NCBI GenBank assembly: GCA_023664945.1
Contig: JAMPER010000005.1
Span: forward strand, 1-62,733
From: Alistipes senegalensis
GTDB lineage: Bacteria; Pseudomonadota; Gammaproteobacteria; Burkholderiales; Burkholderiaceae_D
DNA: 62,733 nucleotides
Direction of reading: 5' to 3'
Positions 31,519 to 40,863 of this stretch are shown piece by piece. The notes beneath the pieces are model-generated. The model had not been told where the DNA came from, did not search any database, and saw only the letters and a program-made list of their open reading frames with translations. The translations under genes and the position numbers were made by a program. How positions within the stretch are numbered: position 1 is the stretch's first letter; every line of letters starts with the position of its first letter.

Positions 31519-32911
31519 AATCCATCCTCATGCGGGAACCGGTAAAACAGGTCAGCATAATAATAACCCCCCGTATATCCTTCGGCAAGGTCAGGCTCTG
31601 CCGCTCCTTTCCCGCCCCGGCAACAATCGTGCTGCCTGCCGGAACCTGCCCCATGGCAATATATCCCTCATTAGGCAGCATTTCCCAGTTCCGCGCCGCA
31701 TCCGACATGGCTGTCGTCCATAAATCCAGCAAAAGCGTCGTCAACGCCCCTGCCAGCTCGGCATAATCGCGCGTATCCTCGCTGGAATGCGCCCCGGCAT
31801 AAACCGCAGCGGAAATCCCGGCCCTGACAGCAGCCCGGCTAATCGCAGAACCCATTTCAAAGCCAATCTCGTCCTGTAATGTCCGGTATGCCAGCCGGTC
31901 CGTATGAAGCAAAGGGTAAAAAACCAGTGGATCGCCGGTCAAAACAGCAGCCTCAGGCATTGCGCCCGGCAAAGCCCGGGCATAAGAAGGCAAATCCAGC
32001 AAAAAATAACCAATATGCGGCATTAAGACCCGCACTTGCTCTACCTGAAGAGAAGGCGCAAGTCCCCCTGTAGAAACAACCGTTACCTCCGTCATATTGG
32101 AAGGCGCAGCCGGAAGCATTGGCAATCCCGTATGTTCACTCTCGTCCGTTTTTTTCAGACGCTTTTTCTTGCCAGAAACATCCGGCGGCCAGGCCCCCCG
32201 GAAAAGACCGGATGCCCGATCATCCAGCGCTGCCGCCCGACGGGCGCTCACCGCCGCAGCCTGCTCATCCCCCGCCAGCCTGAACAGAATCGCCCCCAAA
32301 GTGTAGGAAAACGGTTCCTGATAACTGTTGACAAGACTTCGCACAGACTCATCCTTCAAAAGCTCTCGCATACTGTATTGCACCGGCAACTCCACTTCCT
32401 TGCCCCCTGCCGCCTTCAGGTTCTCCTCAATACGGGATTGGGATTCCTGCAACCAGAACTCCTGCCGCTTGTCCATCCGGCGCATCTCGACCGCCGCGCC
32501 GGTAAAATCTCCCAGCATCACATAATTAAGCGAATTGAGCGTATGTAAAAGCGAGCGCTCATACCCGGTGCCATAATAAGTTTTCGCTCCCCGCGAAAGA
32601 AGAATTGTGCCTGCCGTAGCCATGATTTCCCTTGCATTGATAATCGCGCGGGATTCATACTCCTCCAGCATTGCCAGTGCCTCATCATAGCGGCGGATAG
32701 AATCTGCCCACCGGCCCTCAACCTGAAGCAGGCGCGCCAGATTCAATGCCGTTGCGAATTCCCCCAAAGAGGCATGGCTTTCCTCCATGGCCTCCCGCAA
32801 ATCGCTGATACGGCCTGAAGAAAAAGAAGCATGGATTTCCTGGGTCGGGATGCGGGAAGCACAACCCGAAAAAAGCAGGCAGACAAAAAGAAAGGCAATA
32901 GCTCTGGACAT
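31505..32911 (-). CDS. COG3014-type TPR-like lipoprotein
   Basis: A 468-aa protein with a lipobox at LFSGC (Cys 17). The first 200 residues look like TPR-type helical repeats (FATALNLARLLQVEGRWADSIRRYDEALAMLEEYESRAI). The rest is a beta-rich domain with VTVVSTGGLAPSLQVEQVRVLMP. It matches the family found upstream of YcfL/LpoB in Vibrio and others. It begins a minus-strand operon, divergent from the MBL gene at 33068. Its role in envelope growth is inferred from the neighbours only. Confidence 0.75.
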   Translation of the reverse strand: MSRAIAFLFVCLLFSGCASRIPTQEIHASFSSGRISDLREAMEESHASLGEFATALNLARLLQVEGRWADSIRRYDEALAMLEEYESRAIINAREIMATAGTILLSRGAKTYYGTGYERSLLHTLNSLNYVMLGDFTGAAVEMRRMDKRQEFWLQESQSRIEENLKAAGGKEVELPVQYSMRELLKDESVRSLVNSYQEPFSYTLGAILFRLAGDEQAAAVSARRAAALDDRASGLFRGAWPPDVSGKKKRLKKTDESEHTGLPMLPAAPSNMTEVTVVSTGGLAPSLQVEQVRVLMPHIGYFLLDLPSYARALPGAMPEAAVLTGDPLVFYPLLHTDRLAYRTLQDEIGFEMGSAISRAAVRAGISAAVYAGAHSSEDTRDYAELAGALTTLLLDLWTTAMSDAARNWEMLPNEGYIAMGQVPAGSTIVAGAGKERQSLTLPKDIRGVIIMLTCFTGSRMRMDYVTY

Positions 32912-33067
32912 GGAAAAACCAATTTACCGTAATCCCTCATCCCTGACAAGCAGCGCCTGCCCCAACAACAGCAGCGGCAAAACAGGGGCATCTCTGGTAT
33001 GCTATGGCATAAAGGGAAAAAAGGCTGTCGCACAGCACGTTCGGCCGAGATAATCAAAGGAGACGAC

Positions 33068-33913
33068 ATGTCGGAAAATACACTCAGAATTACCATACTG
33101 GTTGATAACGAAGCAAAAGAAGGCCTGGCAAAAGAACACGGCTTTGCCGCCTGGATTGAAGCGGGCCAAAAACGTATCCTCTTTGATACCGGCCATGAAG
33201 GCGCACTACAGGTTAATGCAGCCAAACTTGGCATCGACCTGTCCACAGCCGATACCCTCGTTATCAGTCACGGCCATAAAGACCACACTGGCACCCTGGA
33301 CCGTTTTCTTGCCATCAACGACCATGCCGAACTGTACTTTGCCGGCCAAATTGATGCTGAACGCTACTGGTACAAGCCCGATCCGGATCGCTACGGTATG
33401 CCTGATACCTGCCGCAAAGCCTTTGAAGCCTTGCCTGCAAGCCGCCTGCATTCCCTTTCCGGTCCCCACTACCTGGCTCCCGGCATTGGCATCACCGGCC
33501 CTGTCTCACGCCTCTCCTCCTTTGAAGATACGGGCGGCACCTTCTATTTCGACAAGGAACGCGGCAAAGTTGATCCCATCGAAGACGACCAGTCCATGTG
33601 GTTTGAAACCGAAAAAGGGCTGGTCATCCTGCTGGGTTGCTGCCACTCCGGCCTGTCCAACACCATCGACTACATCCGCAAAGCCTCAGGCATCGAAAAA
33701 GTCTGCGGCGTCATGGGCGGAATGCACCTGCTCCAGGCCAGCGAAGAACGGCTGGAAAAAACCTTCAACATCATGCGCAGCTGGCAAGCCGAATTTCTCA
33801 TCCCTTGCCACTGCACAGGCTTGCCCTCTGCTGAAAAAATGGCCAACGCCCTGGGTAACACCGTCAGCCACGGCTGCGCCGGGCTGGTAGTTGAAGCAGG
33901 CCGCCTCACCTAA
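33068..33913 (+). CDS. metallo-beta-lactamase-fold hydrolase (COG1237-like)
   Basis: A 281-aa soluble protein. The motif SHGHKDHTGTLDRF carries the Zn ligands, and ILLGCCHSGLSNTIDYI and MGGMHLL are the other hallmarks of the group annotated as dihydropterin ribofuranosyl-aminobenzene phosphate synthase-like. It ends with LIPCHCTG. AAAGGAGACGAC precedes ATG at 33068. Whether it acts in pterin chemistry here is unknown. It is followed by a 13-bp perfect stem. Confidence 0.85.
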   Translation: MSENTLRITILVDNEAKEGLAKEHGFAAWIEAGQKRILFDTGHEGALQVNAAKLGIDLSTADTLVISHGHKDHTGTLDRFLAINDHAELYFAGQIDAERYWYKPDPDRYGMPDTCRKAFEALPASRLHSLSGPHYLAPGIGITGPVSRLSSFEDTGGTFYFDKERGKVDPIEDDQSMWFETEKGLVILLGCCHSGLSNTIDYIRKASGIEKVCGVMGGMHLLQASEERLEKTFNIMRSWQAEFLIPCHCTGLPSAEKMANALGNTVSHGCAGLVVEAGRLT

Positions 33914-33926
33914 AAAAAGCTTCCCC

Positions 33927-33960
33927 GCTTTCCTGCCCGTACCAAACCGGGCAGGAAAGC
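33927..33960. terminator. 13-bp perfect hairpin
   Basis: GCTTTCCTGCCCG and its exact complement flank an eight-base loop. On the minus strand a run of seven T residues follows within about 8 bases, so it may terminate transcripts from the flavodoxin-fold gene. On the plus strand there is no T run. Confidence 0.6.
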
Positions 33961-34158
33961 CCTGCTCTCTCATTTCCCCGCTCTTCACTATCCGCCTTGG
34001 GAACCTCGCTTTTTTTCGGCTGATACCTGCCAGCCCCAACCCTTGCCGGGCGACATCTGGTCTATACACCGGGCAATAAGCCAGGTTTTATCCTGGAATT
34101 CCAACTTCCTGAAAACACCAGCGCAATATATTCTTACAACAAACTATTCCGGCAACAT

Positions 34159-34698
34159 CTAGATACCCTTGCCCATCTCATAAGCCTGTTGCATGGCAGC
34201 ATTTCCCTGAATATCGCCTGGCGCCTCAACCCCGGCACCCAAAACAGCGCCTGTAAATTGGGCCTTTGAAAAACAGGAAACCCAGCCTTTTATTCCCTGA
34301 ATGGCAATATCAGCCGCACGCGGATCGGCATCAGCTGCAGTGGATAAAAAGTAAATATCCCTGAATTGATAATCAGAAGCAAAAAGCGCGTTAGCCCTGT
34401 CGAGCATCGTTTTGAGCTGTCCCGACATACTGTAGTAATAAACGGGGCTGGCAAAAGCGATCACATCCGCATACTTCATCTTTTCAGTAATGGCTACTGC
34501 ATCATCCCTGATAACACATGTCCCCATTTTCTGGCAAGCCAGACACCCCTGGCAAAATCGGATTGCCTTATCCTGCAAAGTCACAAACTCAACATGATGG
34601 CCCGCCTCCAAAGCTCCTTTATAAAACTCCCGCGCCAGCAATTCGGAATTACCGTTTCTTCTCAAAGTTGACGAAATAACCAATACCTGCTTCGCCAT
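34159..34698 (-). CDS. flavodoxin-fold NAD(P)H-dependent oxidoreductase
   Basis: A 179-aa FMN reductase-type protein. VLVISSTLRRNGNSELLAREF is the phosphate-binding loop, CQGCLACQKMGTCVIRDDA a cysteine-rich segment seen in this family, and ASPVYYYSMSGQLKTMLDRANAL the second FMN loop. The start at 34698 is preceded by GGGGAG. The HxlR regulator gene is upstream on the same strand. Such pairs often respond to quinones or electrophiles; that link is inferred. Confidence 0.87.
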   Translation of the reverse strand: MAKQVLVISSTLRRNGNSELLAREFYKGALEAGHHVEFVTLQDKAIRFCQGCLACQKMGTCVIRDDAVAITEKMKYADVIAFASPVYYYSMSGQLKTMLDRANALFASDYQFRDIYFLSTAADADPRAADIAIQGIKGWVSCFSKAQFTGAVLGAGVEAPGDIQGNAAMQQAYEMGKGI

Positions 34699-34820
34699 AT
34701 CACTCCCCTTTTCCAAAAAAAACTTCCCTCACACTTTCATCATATCCCTTTACATTAAAAACACAGCACCTTACGGCTTCTGAGAAACACCTCCTTCCAT
34801 CCTGTAGGAATAACCCACCA

Positions 34821-35183
34821 TCAAAAAACCTTGCGAGATTTTTTATTATAAACAGGGCGGTTTTTATCTCCCCATTCGCACAAGGCGAATAAAATAGGAA
34901 GCAATGATTTCCCTTTTTCTGACAAGCTGTACTCCACTTTGGGAGGAATTTGCGGATAAGCAGTCCGAATAATCAAACCATCAGCTTCCATTCCTTTCAA
35001 GGTTGAACTTAACATCTTGAAAGAAATTTTCCCAATCAGCCGGTACAACGCATTATGGCGCAAAACCTCAAATTCACCCAGCCAATAGAGAATAATCATC
35101 TTGTATTTCCCGCCTATAATAGATAGGGTATAACCAAATCCTGTATTTTCTATATGCGTATCCGGCGTGATACAATTCTTCAT
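34821..35183 (-). CDS. HxlR-family transcriptional regulator
   Basis: A 120-aa winged-helix regulator. The family signature is clear: TLSIIGGKYKMIILYWL, LRHNALYRLIGKISFKMLSSTLKGMEADGLIIR, then YPQIPPKVEYSLSEKGKSLLPIL. The single Cys-containing N-terminus (MKNCITPDTHIENTGFGY) could allow redox sensing, as in related regulators. The coding sequence is AT-rich compared with the core genes. It probably controls the flavodoxin-fold gene 122 bases downstream. Confidence 0.88.
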   Translation of the reverse strand: MKNCITPDTHIENTGFGYTLSIIGGKYKMIILYWLGEFEVLRHNALYRLIGKISFKMLSSTLKGMEADGLIIRTAYPQIPPKVEYSLSEKGKSLLPILFALCEWGDKNRPVYNKKSRKVF

Positions 35184-35412
35184 CTTATACTACCCTAAAA
35201 GTAAGTATTGCTTTTTATATTTTATACTTTTATACTTTCCGCATCAAGAATTAGCTATAAGAAAGCTGAATAAAAAACTTTATGAGTTTACACAATGACA
35301 AATACATCTACTAAAAAGTCAATTCATATCAACAAAATGCTTGCATAAAAGATAACTAATAATAAACGAAACAACTATTTCGATTTTGGATCTGTAAAAA
35401 AATACGTTTAAT

Positions 35413-35720
35413 CTTTATTTGGAAGCCGGAAGAAAGGGAAAAGCGTCCTTATAAAATCGGCATTCCATAAGAACGCTATCATTTTGGCAGAACAGGCGGC
35501 GAACTTTCCGGCGTTTCAATCCAAGGGCTCTGTTTGACTATATAGATAAAGTGCCTGATTTAAGAGCAGAAATCACAATGATTGATATCACAGAAGACAT
35601 TGCCATACCAAAATAGAATCCGAAAACTGGAATAGGGAAAAATATACAGACATGTTTCTGCTGGTTAAAGATAAAACCGAATGGAAAATTTTAACTAAAA
35701 CTTTTTATACGCCCCCATAA
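35413..35720 (+). pseudogene. decayed lumazine-binding/NTF2-like (PF12893-type) gene
   Basis: No single frame is open, yet successive frames read as one protein of the small exported NTF2-like family. The pieces are LYLEAGRKGKASL, then IKSAFHKNAIIL, then GELSGVSIQGL, then FDYIDKVPDLRAEITMIDITEDIAI, then IESENWNREKYTDMFLLVKDKTEWKILTKTFYTPP with a stop. At least four frameshifts separate them. The end lies 16 bases before the esterase gene, so it was probably once its operon partner. Confidence 0.7.
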
Positions 35721-35735
35721 ATAAACGGATATAAA

Positions 35736-36719
35736 ATGCAAAAATACTGCCTTTCATGCTTATTCATCCTAGGTGTTTCCCTGTATCTTACCAGTGCCGA
35801 AGCACAAATCATCCCCAAACAAGGCATCGTCCTTTCCGGCCAGGAAAAACAGGCATATATTGAGCAGCACACTTCACTTCTCTTTCATGAAAAAACAGCT
35901 GCCCGGGCAATGGAAGAAAGAAAATTTAAACTTCCTGAAAACTGGCAGCTGGAAACACTTAAAATAGGCAACGTTGATACTGAACAGCTGTGTACCACAT
36001 ATACAGACAGCAAAAGAATCATCCTTCAGTTCCACGGCGGCGGTTACATCTGGCCGCTGAATGACACACACCGGACACTGGCTGCAATCGAAGCTGAACT
36101 GGCAAAAGCAAAAAAGGCCTATATGATACATTACAGGCTTGCTCCGGAACATATTTATCCGTCAGCATTAAATGATGCGGTTAACGTATATAAAGCATTC
36201 CTGGCAAAAGGAATAAATTCCCGGAATATTATTGTCACAGGGGATTCTGCTGGTGGAAACCTGGCCGTAGCATTGGCTCTTTATCTGAAGGAACACAAGC
36301 TTCCGCAGCCTGGAATGTTGATTTTGGCTTCCCCTTGGACAACAATGGAAACAAACCTGCCCTCTCGCACTGAAAATTATGAAAAAGATTTAGTTCTCGG
36401 TAAAAATGATCCCGTAATGTACCAAGAAGTTGCCAACCCTTCGTATCAGGGAAAACACGATAGTAAAGATCCCAGGCTTTCTCCTGTTTATGCAGACTTA
36501 AGCGGACTTCCCCCAATGCTCATTCAGGTGGGCAGTTATGAACTATTCCTGGATGAGGGGTTCAGGCTGGCTGAAAAAGCGGCAAAAGATAATGTCAAAG
36601 TGACAATTACCTCTTACCCGGCAATGCCTCATGATTTTGCTTTAATCTTGCCTTCCTTGCAGGAAGCAGTCGATTCATTCAAGGAAATTAAAGACTTTAT
36701 AGAAACAAACATGCAATAG
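35736..36719 (+). CDS. exported alpha/beta hydrolase, HSL/acetyl-esterase type
   Basis: A 327-aa protein with a signal peptide (YCLSCLFILGVSLYLTSAEA). The oxyanion motif HGGGYIW and nucleophile elbow GDSAGGN are those of hormone-sensitive lipase-family esterases, with DPRLSPVYADLSGLPPMLIQVGSYELFLDE and PAMPHDF (catalytic Asp and His regions) following. Composition is AT-rich like the HxlR gene. Substrate is likely a short acyl ester, but this is a family-level guess. It lies beyond a dead NTF2-like gene. Confidence 0.87.
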   Translation: MQKYCLSCLFILGVSLYLTSAEAQIIPKQGIVLSGQEKQAYIEQHTSLLFHEKTAARAMEERKFKLPENWQLETLKIGNVDTEQLCTTYTDSKRIILQFHGGGYIWPLNDTHRTLAAIEAELAKAKKAYMIHYRLAPEHIYPSALNDAVNVYKAFLAKGINSRNIIVTGDSAGGNLAVALALYLKEHKLPQPGMLILASPWTTMETNLPSRTENYEKDLVLGKNDPVMYQEVANPSYQGKHDSKDPRLSPVYADLSGLPPMLIQVGSYELFLDEGFRLAEKAAKDNVKVTITSYPAMPHDFALILPSLQEAVDSFKEIKDFIETNMQ

Positions 36720-36880
36720 GCCATGAAAATCTCTTGGGGATAAAAGAAAAAAACAAATACAGGCCGCTTTAAATCGTATACCTGTACTTCATACTGGATA
36801 CGAAGCCCGCTTCTGAAAGAGAAAAAAACGGGTCTTTTTACGCAAAAGTCTGATTCACAGACAAAATGCTGATTGTTTTA

Positions 36881-36957
<77 letters not shown>

Positions 36958-37041
36958 CCGAAGGATAAAATAATAGCGCCTTCCGGCAGCAGGGTCAATC
37001 AAACAACACCTTCCCCCTGCCGGAAAATCCGTTCTCCTGTA

Positions 37042-38388
37042 TCAGGCCGCCTCTGCCGCACAAACATCCGCAATCCGTTTAGCCATGGCATGCGCCGTTT
37101 CCTCATGCTCGGCCTCCACCATAACACGCAAAAGCGGTTCGGTTCCCGATGCGCGAATCAATACCCGTCCGCTGTTGCCCATTTCCCGTTCCACCCTGTC
37201 TTTTTCGCCCAGAACAGCCTTGTTTTCTTTCCAGTTAAAGCCCCGGGGAATCCGCACATTGATCAGCGTCTGCGGAAACAACCTGAGCTCGCGGCAATAT
37301 TCGGAAAGCGTAGTCTGGTTACGCTGCAAAGCCGATAAAACCTGAAGAGCCGATACAATACCGTCCCCTGTTGTCTGCTTGTCCAGACAAAGAAGATGCC
37401 CAGAACCTTCCCCGCCCAGAATCCAGCCGCGTTCATGCAGCACTTCCAGCACATAACGATCGCCGACCGCCGCCCGCTCAAAACTGACGCCCATTTTGCC
37501 CAAAGCCACTTCCAGCGCCATATTGGTCATCAGGGTACCGGCAACCCCCTCGACAGCGCCCAACGCAAGCCTGTCCTTCACCATCAAATACAACAACTGG
37601 TCGCCATTGTAAATCTGGCCGTTTTCATCAATCATGACCACCCGGTCCGCATCGCCGTCAAACGCAATGCCGATATCCGCACCATGATTGAGTACCGTCT
37701 CCGCCAGCGCTTCAGGCGAAGTCGCGCCGCAGCCGTCATTGATATTTTCACCATTCGGCTGAATACCGATAGCAATCACCTCTGCGCCCAGCTCGTGGAA
37801 AACATGCGGCGCAATATGATAGGCTGCGCCATGCGCGCAATCCAGCGCAATTTTCATACCGCGCAAATCCAGCTCATTGGGGAAAGTACTTTTGCAAAAT
37901 TCAATATAGCGGCCCTGCGCATCATCCAGCCGGCGTGCCTTCCCAAGCGCATCCGACATGGCGCAAGCCATGGGGCGCTCCATCATTTCCTCAATCTCGC
38001 GTTCCATCTCATCCGGCAGCTTGTTGCCGGATGAAGAAAAAAACTTGATACCGTTATCATCATAAGGATTATGGGAAGCCGATATAACAATACCGGCTGC
38101 TATCCGCAAGGCACGGGTCAGATAGGCCACCGCCGGAGTTGGCATGGGGCCGGAAAGCATCACATCCACGCCAGCGGCAGAAAGCCCCGCCTGGAGCGCC
38201 GCCTCCAGCATATATCCCGATATCCGGGTATCCTTGCCAATCAACACCGTTGGCTGGATAGCGGCAGTACCTGACCGGGTCAGCACCTTTCCTGCAGCAT
38301 ACCCCAGACGCATCACAAAATCAGGCGTAATCGGACTGATACCAACCCGCCCCCTTACACCGTCTGTACCAAAGTATTTCCTTGCCAT
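37042..38388 (-). CDS. glmM: phosphoglucosamine mutase
   Basis: GlmM (448 aa) interconverts glucosamine 6- and 1-phosphate for UDP-GlcNAc, peptidoglycan and LPS synthesis. The N-terminus [16 protein letters not shown], the phosphoserine loop [12 protein letters not shown] (active Ser near residue 103), the metal loop DGDADRV and the sugar loop GGEGSGH are all intact, and the C-terminal phosphate-binding [15 protein letters not shown] is present. Here folP and ftsH, its frequent neighbours, are absent. It diverges from purC across 277 bases. Confidence 0.96.
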   Translation of the reverse strand: MARKYFGTDGVRGRVGISPITPDFVMRLGYAAGKVLTRSGTAAIQPTVLIGKDTRISGYMLEAALQAGLSAAGVDVMLSGPMPTPAVAYLTRALRIAAGIVISASHNPYDDNGIKFFSSSGNKLPDEMEREIEEMMERPMACAMSDALGKARRLDDAQGRYIEFCKSTFPNELDLRGMKIALDCAHGAAYHIAPHVFHELGAEVIAIGIQPNGENINDGCGATSPEALAETVLNHGADIGIAFDGDADRVVMIDENGQIYNGDQLLYLMVKDRLALGAVEGVAGTLMTNMALEVALGKMGVSFERAAVGDRYVLEVLHERGWILGGEGSGHLLCLDKQTTGDGIVSALQVLSALQRNQTTLSEYCRELRLFPQTLINVRIPRGFNWKENKAVLGEKDRVEREMGNSGRVLIRASGTEPLLRVMVEAEHEETAHAMAKRIADVCAAEAA

Positions 38389-38665
38389 TTGCCTGAACTG
38401 ATGAGAAATAAACAGCGCACTATTTTACCGTGTTGCCCATCAGAAAGGGAAAAAACCGCAAGGGGCCTGTTTACTACACTATCATCCCCAAAAACACGTC
38501 AAAAGCAGAATATTCCTTATACATAAATTGTTTTTCTCTCCCTTTCCCCAAAGCAGAAAAAACGGCTTTCCAACCAAGGCAGTTCAGCATAAAATGAAGC
38601 CCTTTCAAAACAAAGCGGCAGCAAACCGCTTCCCGCATCAATCCCAAACAGAAGGAACCAACCGC

Positions 38666-39367
38666 ATGTCTCTCTTGCACCGTGGAAAAACCAAAGACGT
38701 TTACAGCCACAGCGACCATACCATTGAACTCCGGTTTACCGACCGGGTTACCTTAAACGACGCAGGCGAAATTGATCCGGGCGGCAACAACGTTTCCGAA
38801 TCACTCCTTGAAGGCCAGGGATTTGCCTGCCTATCCATGACATCTGCCATCTTCGAATACCTGGCAAAAAACGGCATCCCTACCCACATGGTTTCCTTCG
38901 ACCTAGACAAACTTTCCATGATCGTGCGCAAAGCGGAAACCTTCAAACCCGGCTTGGAATGGGTATGCCGCTGGCGGGGTACCGGCAGCTTTATCCGCCG
39001 CTACCATACCGTTCCCGGCGTATCCGAAGGCATGGTGTTGCCCACCCCGGTACATGAAATCACCATCAAGGACGATAAAGGCGGCGACCCGATGATTGTG
39101 CCGGATTCCCTGGTCGCCCTGAAAATGATTACAAAAAACCAACTTGATGAACTCATTGCCTTAAATGCCAAAACCATGGCGCTCCTGCACGACCTGTACC
39201 GGCAAAAAGGACTGGAACTGTGGGATATTAAAATCGAATGGGGCAAAGACGCACAAACCGGCAAACTCATGTTGATTGATGAAGTCAGCGCCAACGGCTG
39301 CCGGGCCTTTGATGAAAAAGGCAACCGCATTACCGGGCAAGCCCTCTCCGCCTGCTTCCGGAACTGA
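38666..39367 (+). CDS. purC: phosphoribosylaminoimidazole-succinocarboxamide synthase
   Basis: SAICAR synthetase (233 aa) joins CAIR and aspartate using ATP in purine synthesis. The start at 38666 gives MSLLHRGKTKDVY with AGAAGGAA upstream; the longer frame lacks family similarity. Conserved parts are DRVTLNDAG, ECR-like VCRWRGTGSFIRRY and LIDEVSANGCRAFDEKG. The leader contains AAGCGG/CCGCTT as a small stem without a T run. It ends at a strong bidirectional terminator. Confidence 0.95.
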   Translation: MSLLHRGKTKDVYSHSDHTIELRFTDRVTLNDAGEIDPGGNNVSESLLEGQGFACLSMTSAIFEYLAKNGIPTHMVSFDLDKLSMIVRKAETFKPGLEWVCRWRGTGSFIRRYHTVPGVSEGMVLPTPVHEITIKDDKGGDPMIVPDSLVALKMITKNQLDELIALNAKTMALLHDLYRQKGLELWDIKIEWGKDAQTGKLMLIDEVSANGCRAFDEKGNRITGQALSACFRN

Positions 39368-39397
39368 TAGCCTTTGCTGCATCAGTCCCGGCTTCAT

Positions 39398-39430
39398 AAA
39401 AAATGGCTGGTACAAACCAGCCATTTTTTT
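39398..39430. terminator. bidirectional terminator between purC and Sel1 gene
   Basis: A-rich flank, ten-base arms AAATGGCTGG and CCAGCCATTT with a six-base loop, and T-run. It serves both convergent genes. Confidence 0.88.
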
Positions 39431-39456
39431 ACATTCTTGCAGTTCTTTCGCTGCGC

Positions 39457-40431
39457 TCAATCCTCCAGCATCTGGCTGATGCCACGGCTGGCAATACTCG
39501 GCTTGGGCAATCCCAGCCGCTTTCGGGTCTTGTCTGCCTTCTTCTGCCATTTACGCCCCTGATCAGGATCTTTCGGCTGCCCCAACCGCCCGAAAAAATA
39601 AACTTCCGCCAGTCTTTCCATAGCGGCAATACTGCCATTCTCTGCCGCCTTCCGATACCACTCAAACGCTGCCTCGGGATTTCCCGGCGCATCATCCCCC
39701 AAATCATAAACACGCCCCAGATTATACTGGGCAGTCGGATACCCCATTCCTGCCGCTTCCTTCAAAAGAAGCAAACTTCTTTCCGGCTGCCTTTCCACCC
39801 CCATCCCTTTTCCGTAGATAATCGCCAGGTTGGACATGGCACACGCATTTTTCTGGAGAGCGCCCTTTTCCAGCCATTGGCGCGCCCGTCCATAATCCTT
39901 CCTCCCCCCCAGGCCTTTCATCAAAAACCGGCCCATCTGGCACTGAGCCACGGCATCTCCCTTTTCAGCGCCCTTGAGAAACCAGCCTGCAGCCTCCCGA
40001 TTATCCCGCACAACACCGTTACCCTCGGCATAAATCAGCCCAATCCGGGTATAACCTGCAGCACTCCCGTAACCGGCTGCCTTCTCATACCAGGAAAGCG
40101 CCGCCTGAATATCCTTGTCAACACATTCGCCATTCTGGTACAACGAAGCCAGCGCCAACGCTGCATCCGCGCTTTCCTGCTCTTCCGCCTTCTTGTAGCA
40201 AACAACAGCCTGAAAACAATTTTTCCCTACACCGAGACCCTTTTGATACATCTCCCCCAGGTAATACTGTACCTCCGGATTATCTTCCAGCCCCGGCAGC
40301 TGAAAATAGAGCAATGCTTCCGCATATTCGCCCTTCCGGTAATGCTCAACCCCCGTTACCCACTCTTCCTCCGCCTGGGCAGAAACCGAAAAAAACAATG
40401 CCAGCAATACCAGGAAAATCCGACCCTTCAT
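39457..40431 (-). CDS. exported Sel1-repeat protein
   Basis: A 324-aa protein with a signal peptide (IFLVLLALFFSVSAQAEE) followed by about seven Sel1/TPR-like repeats of roughly 36 residues, for example VQYYLGEMYQKGLGVGKNCFQAVVCYKKA and AAGYTRIGLIYAEGNGVVRDNREAAGWFLKGA. The start at 40431 was chosen for the signal peptide. No catalytic domain is present. It is probably a periplasmic scaffold. It is not clearly linked to its neighbours, and is different in sequence from the Sel1 lipoprotein at 5539. Confidence 0.85.
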   Translation of the reverse strand: MKGRIFLVLLALFFSVSAQAEEEWVTGVEHYRKGEYAEALLYFQLPGLEDNPEVQYYLGEMYQKGLGVGKNCFQAVVCYKKAEEQESADAALALASLYQNGECVDKDIQAALSWYEKAAGYGSAAGYTRIGLIYAEGNGVVRDNREAAGWFLKGAEKGDAVAQCQMGRFLMKGLGGRKDYGRARQWLEKGALQKNACAMSNLAIIYGKGMGVERQPERSLLLLKEAAGMGYPTAQYNLGRVYDLGDDAPGNPEAAFEWYRKAAENGSIAAMERLAEVYFFGRLGQPKDPDQGRKWQKKADKTRKRLGLPKPSIASRGISQMLED

Positions 40432-40863
40432 AATCCCGATCCACCCTAAAAACAAACCGCACCAGAAAGCATACCGTACCCATACACAGCAGCCTGTTCC
40501 TGCCCAAAAATCCGGACAAGCTTACCGCCTTCTGTTTTTCAGCGCCAGCTTTCCCTGCCGGAAAATATCATCTTCCTGAAACAAATCAATCTGCCACAAA
40601 AAACAATGCGGCAGAACAGCATGGCACTTCATAGCTAAATTAACAGGAAACCTGCCAAAACCTGTTCCCCCGGCTGCAAAAGCAGTTAACCACAGCAATT
40701 TGAGCCATAAAAACACCCCAAAAAACTATTTTTCTCCGGCAACAGGGAAAACCATCCAGACAGGCACATCACATGGCAAAAACAATAAATATTTGCCGAA
40801 CCCTAATATATAAAAGAATAATCCGGAAAAAACGGCAATGCCGAATACACCGCCGAAAGAAAC
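40432..40863. other. 432-base gap between pflA and Sel1 gene
   Basis: The stretch holds the probable pflBA terminator at its right end and an AT-rich promoter-like part (TATATATT near 40805). A 64-codon minus-strand frame at 40522-40716 starts with GTG and a hydrophobic N-terminus, but lacks a clear ribosome binding site and known relatives, so I do not call it a gene. Confidence 0.55.
40826..40843 (-). terminator. probable terminator of the pflBA operon
   Basis: Read on the minus strand, CGGCATTGCCG is followed by six T residues, about 20 bases after the pflA stop. The stem is only 4 base pairs, so it may be weak. Confidence 0.55.

Noticed and set aside
40522-40716. 64-codon minus-strand frame with hydrophobic start
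   Set aside because: GTG start without a convincing binding site, no recognisable relatives; probably chance.
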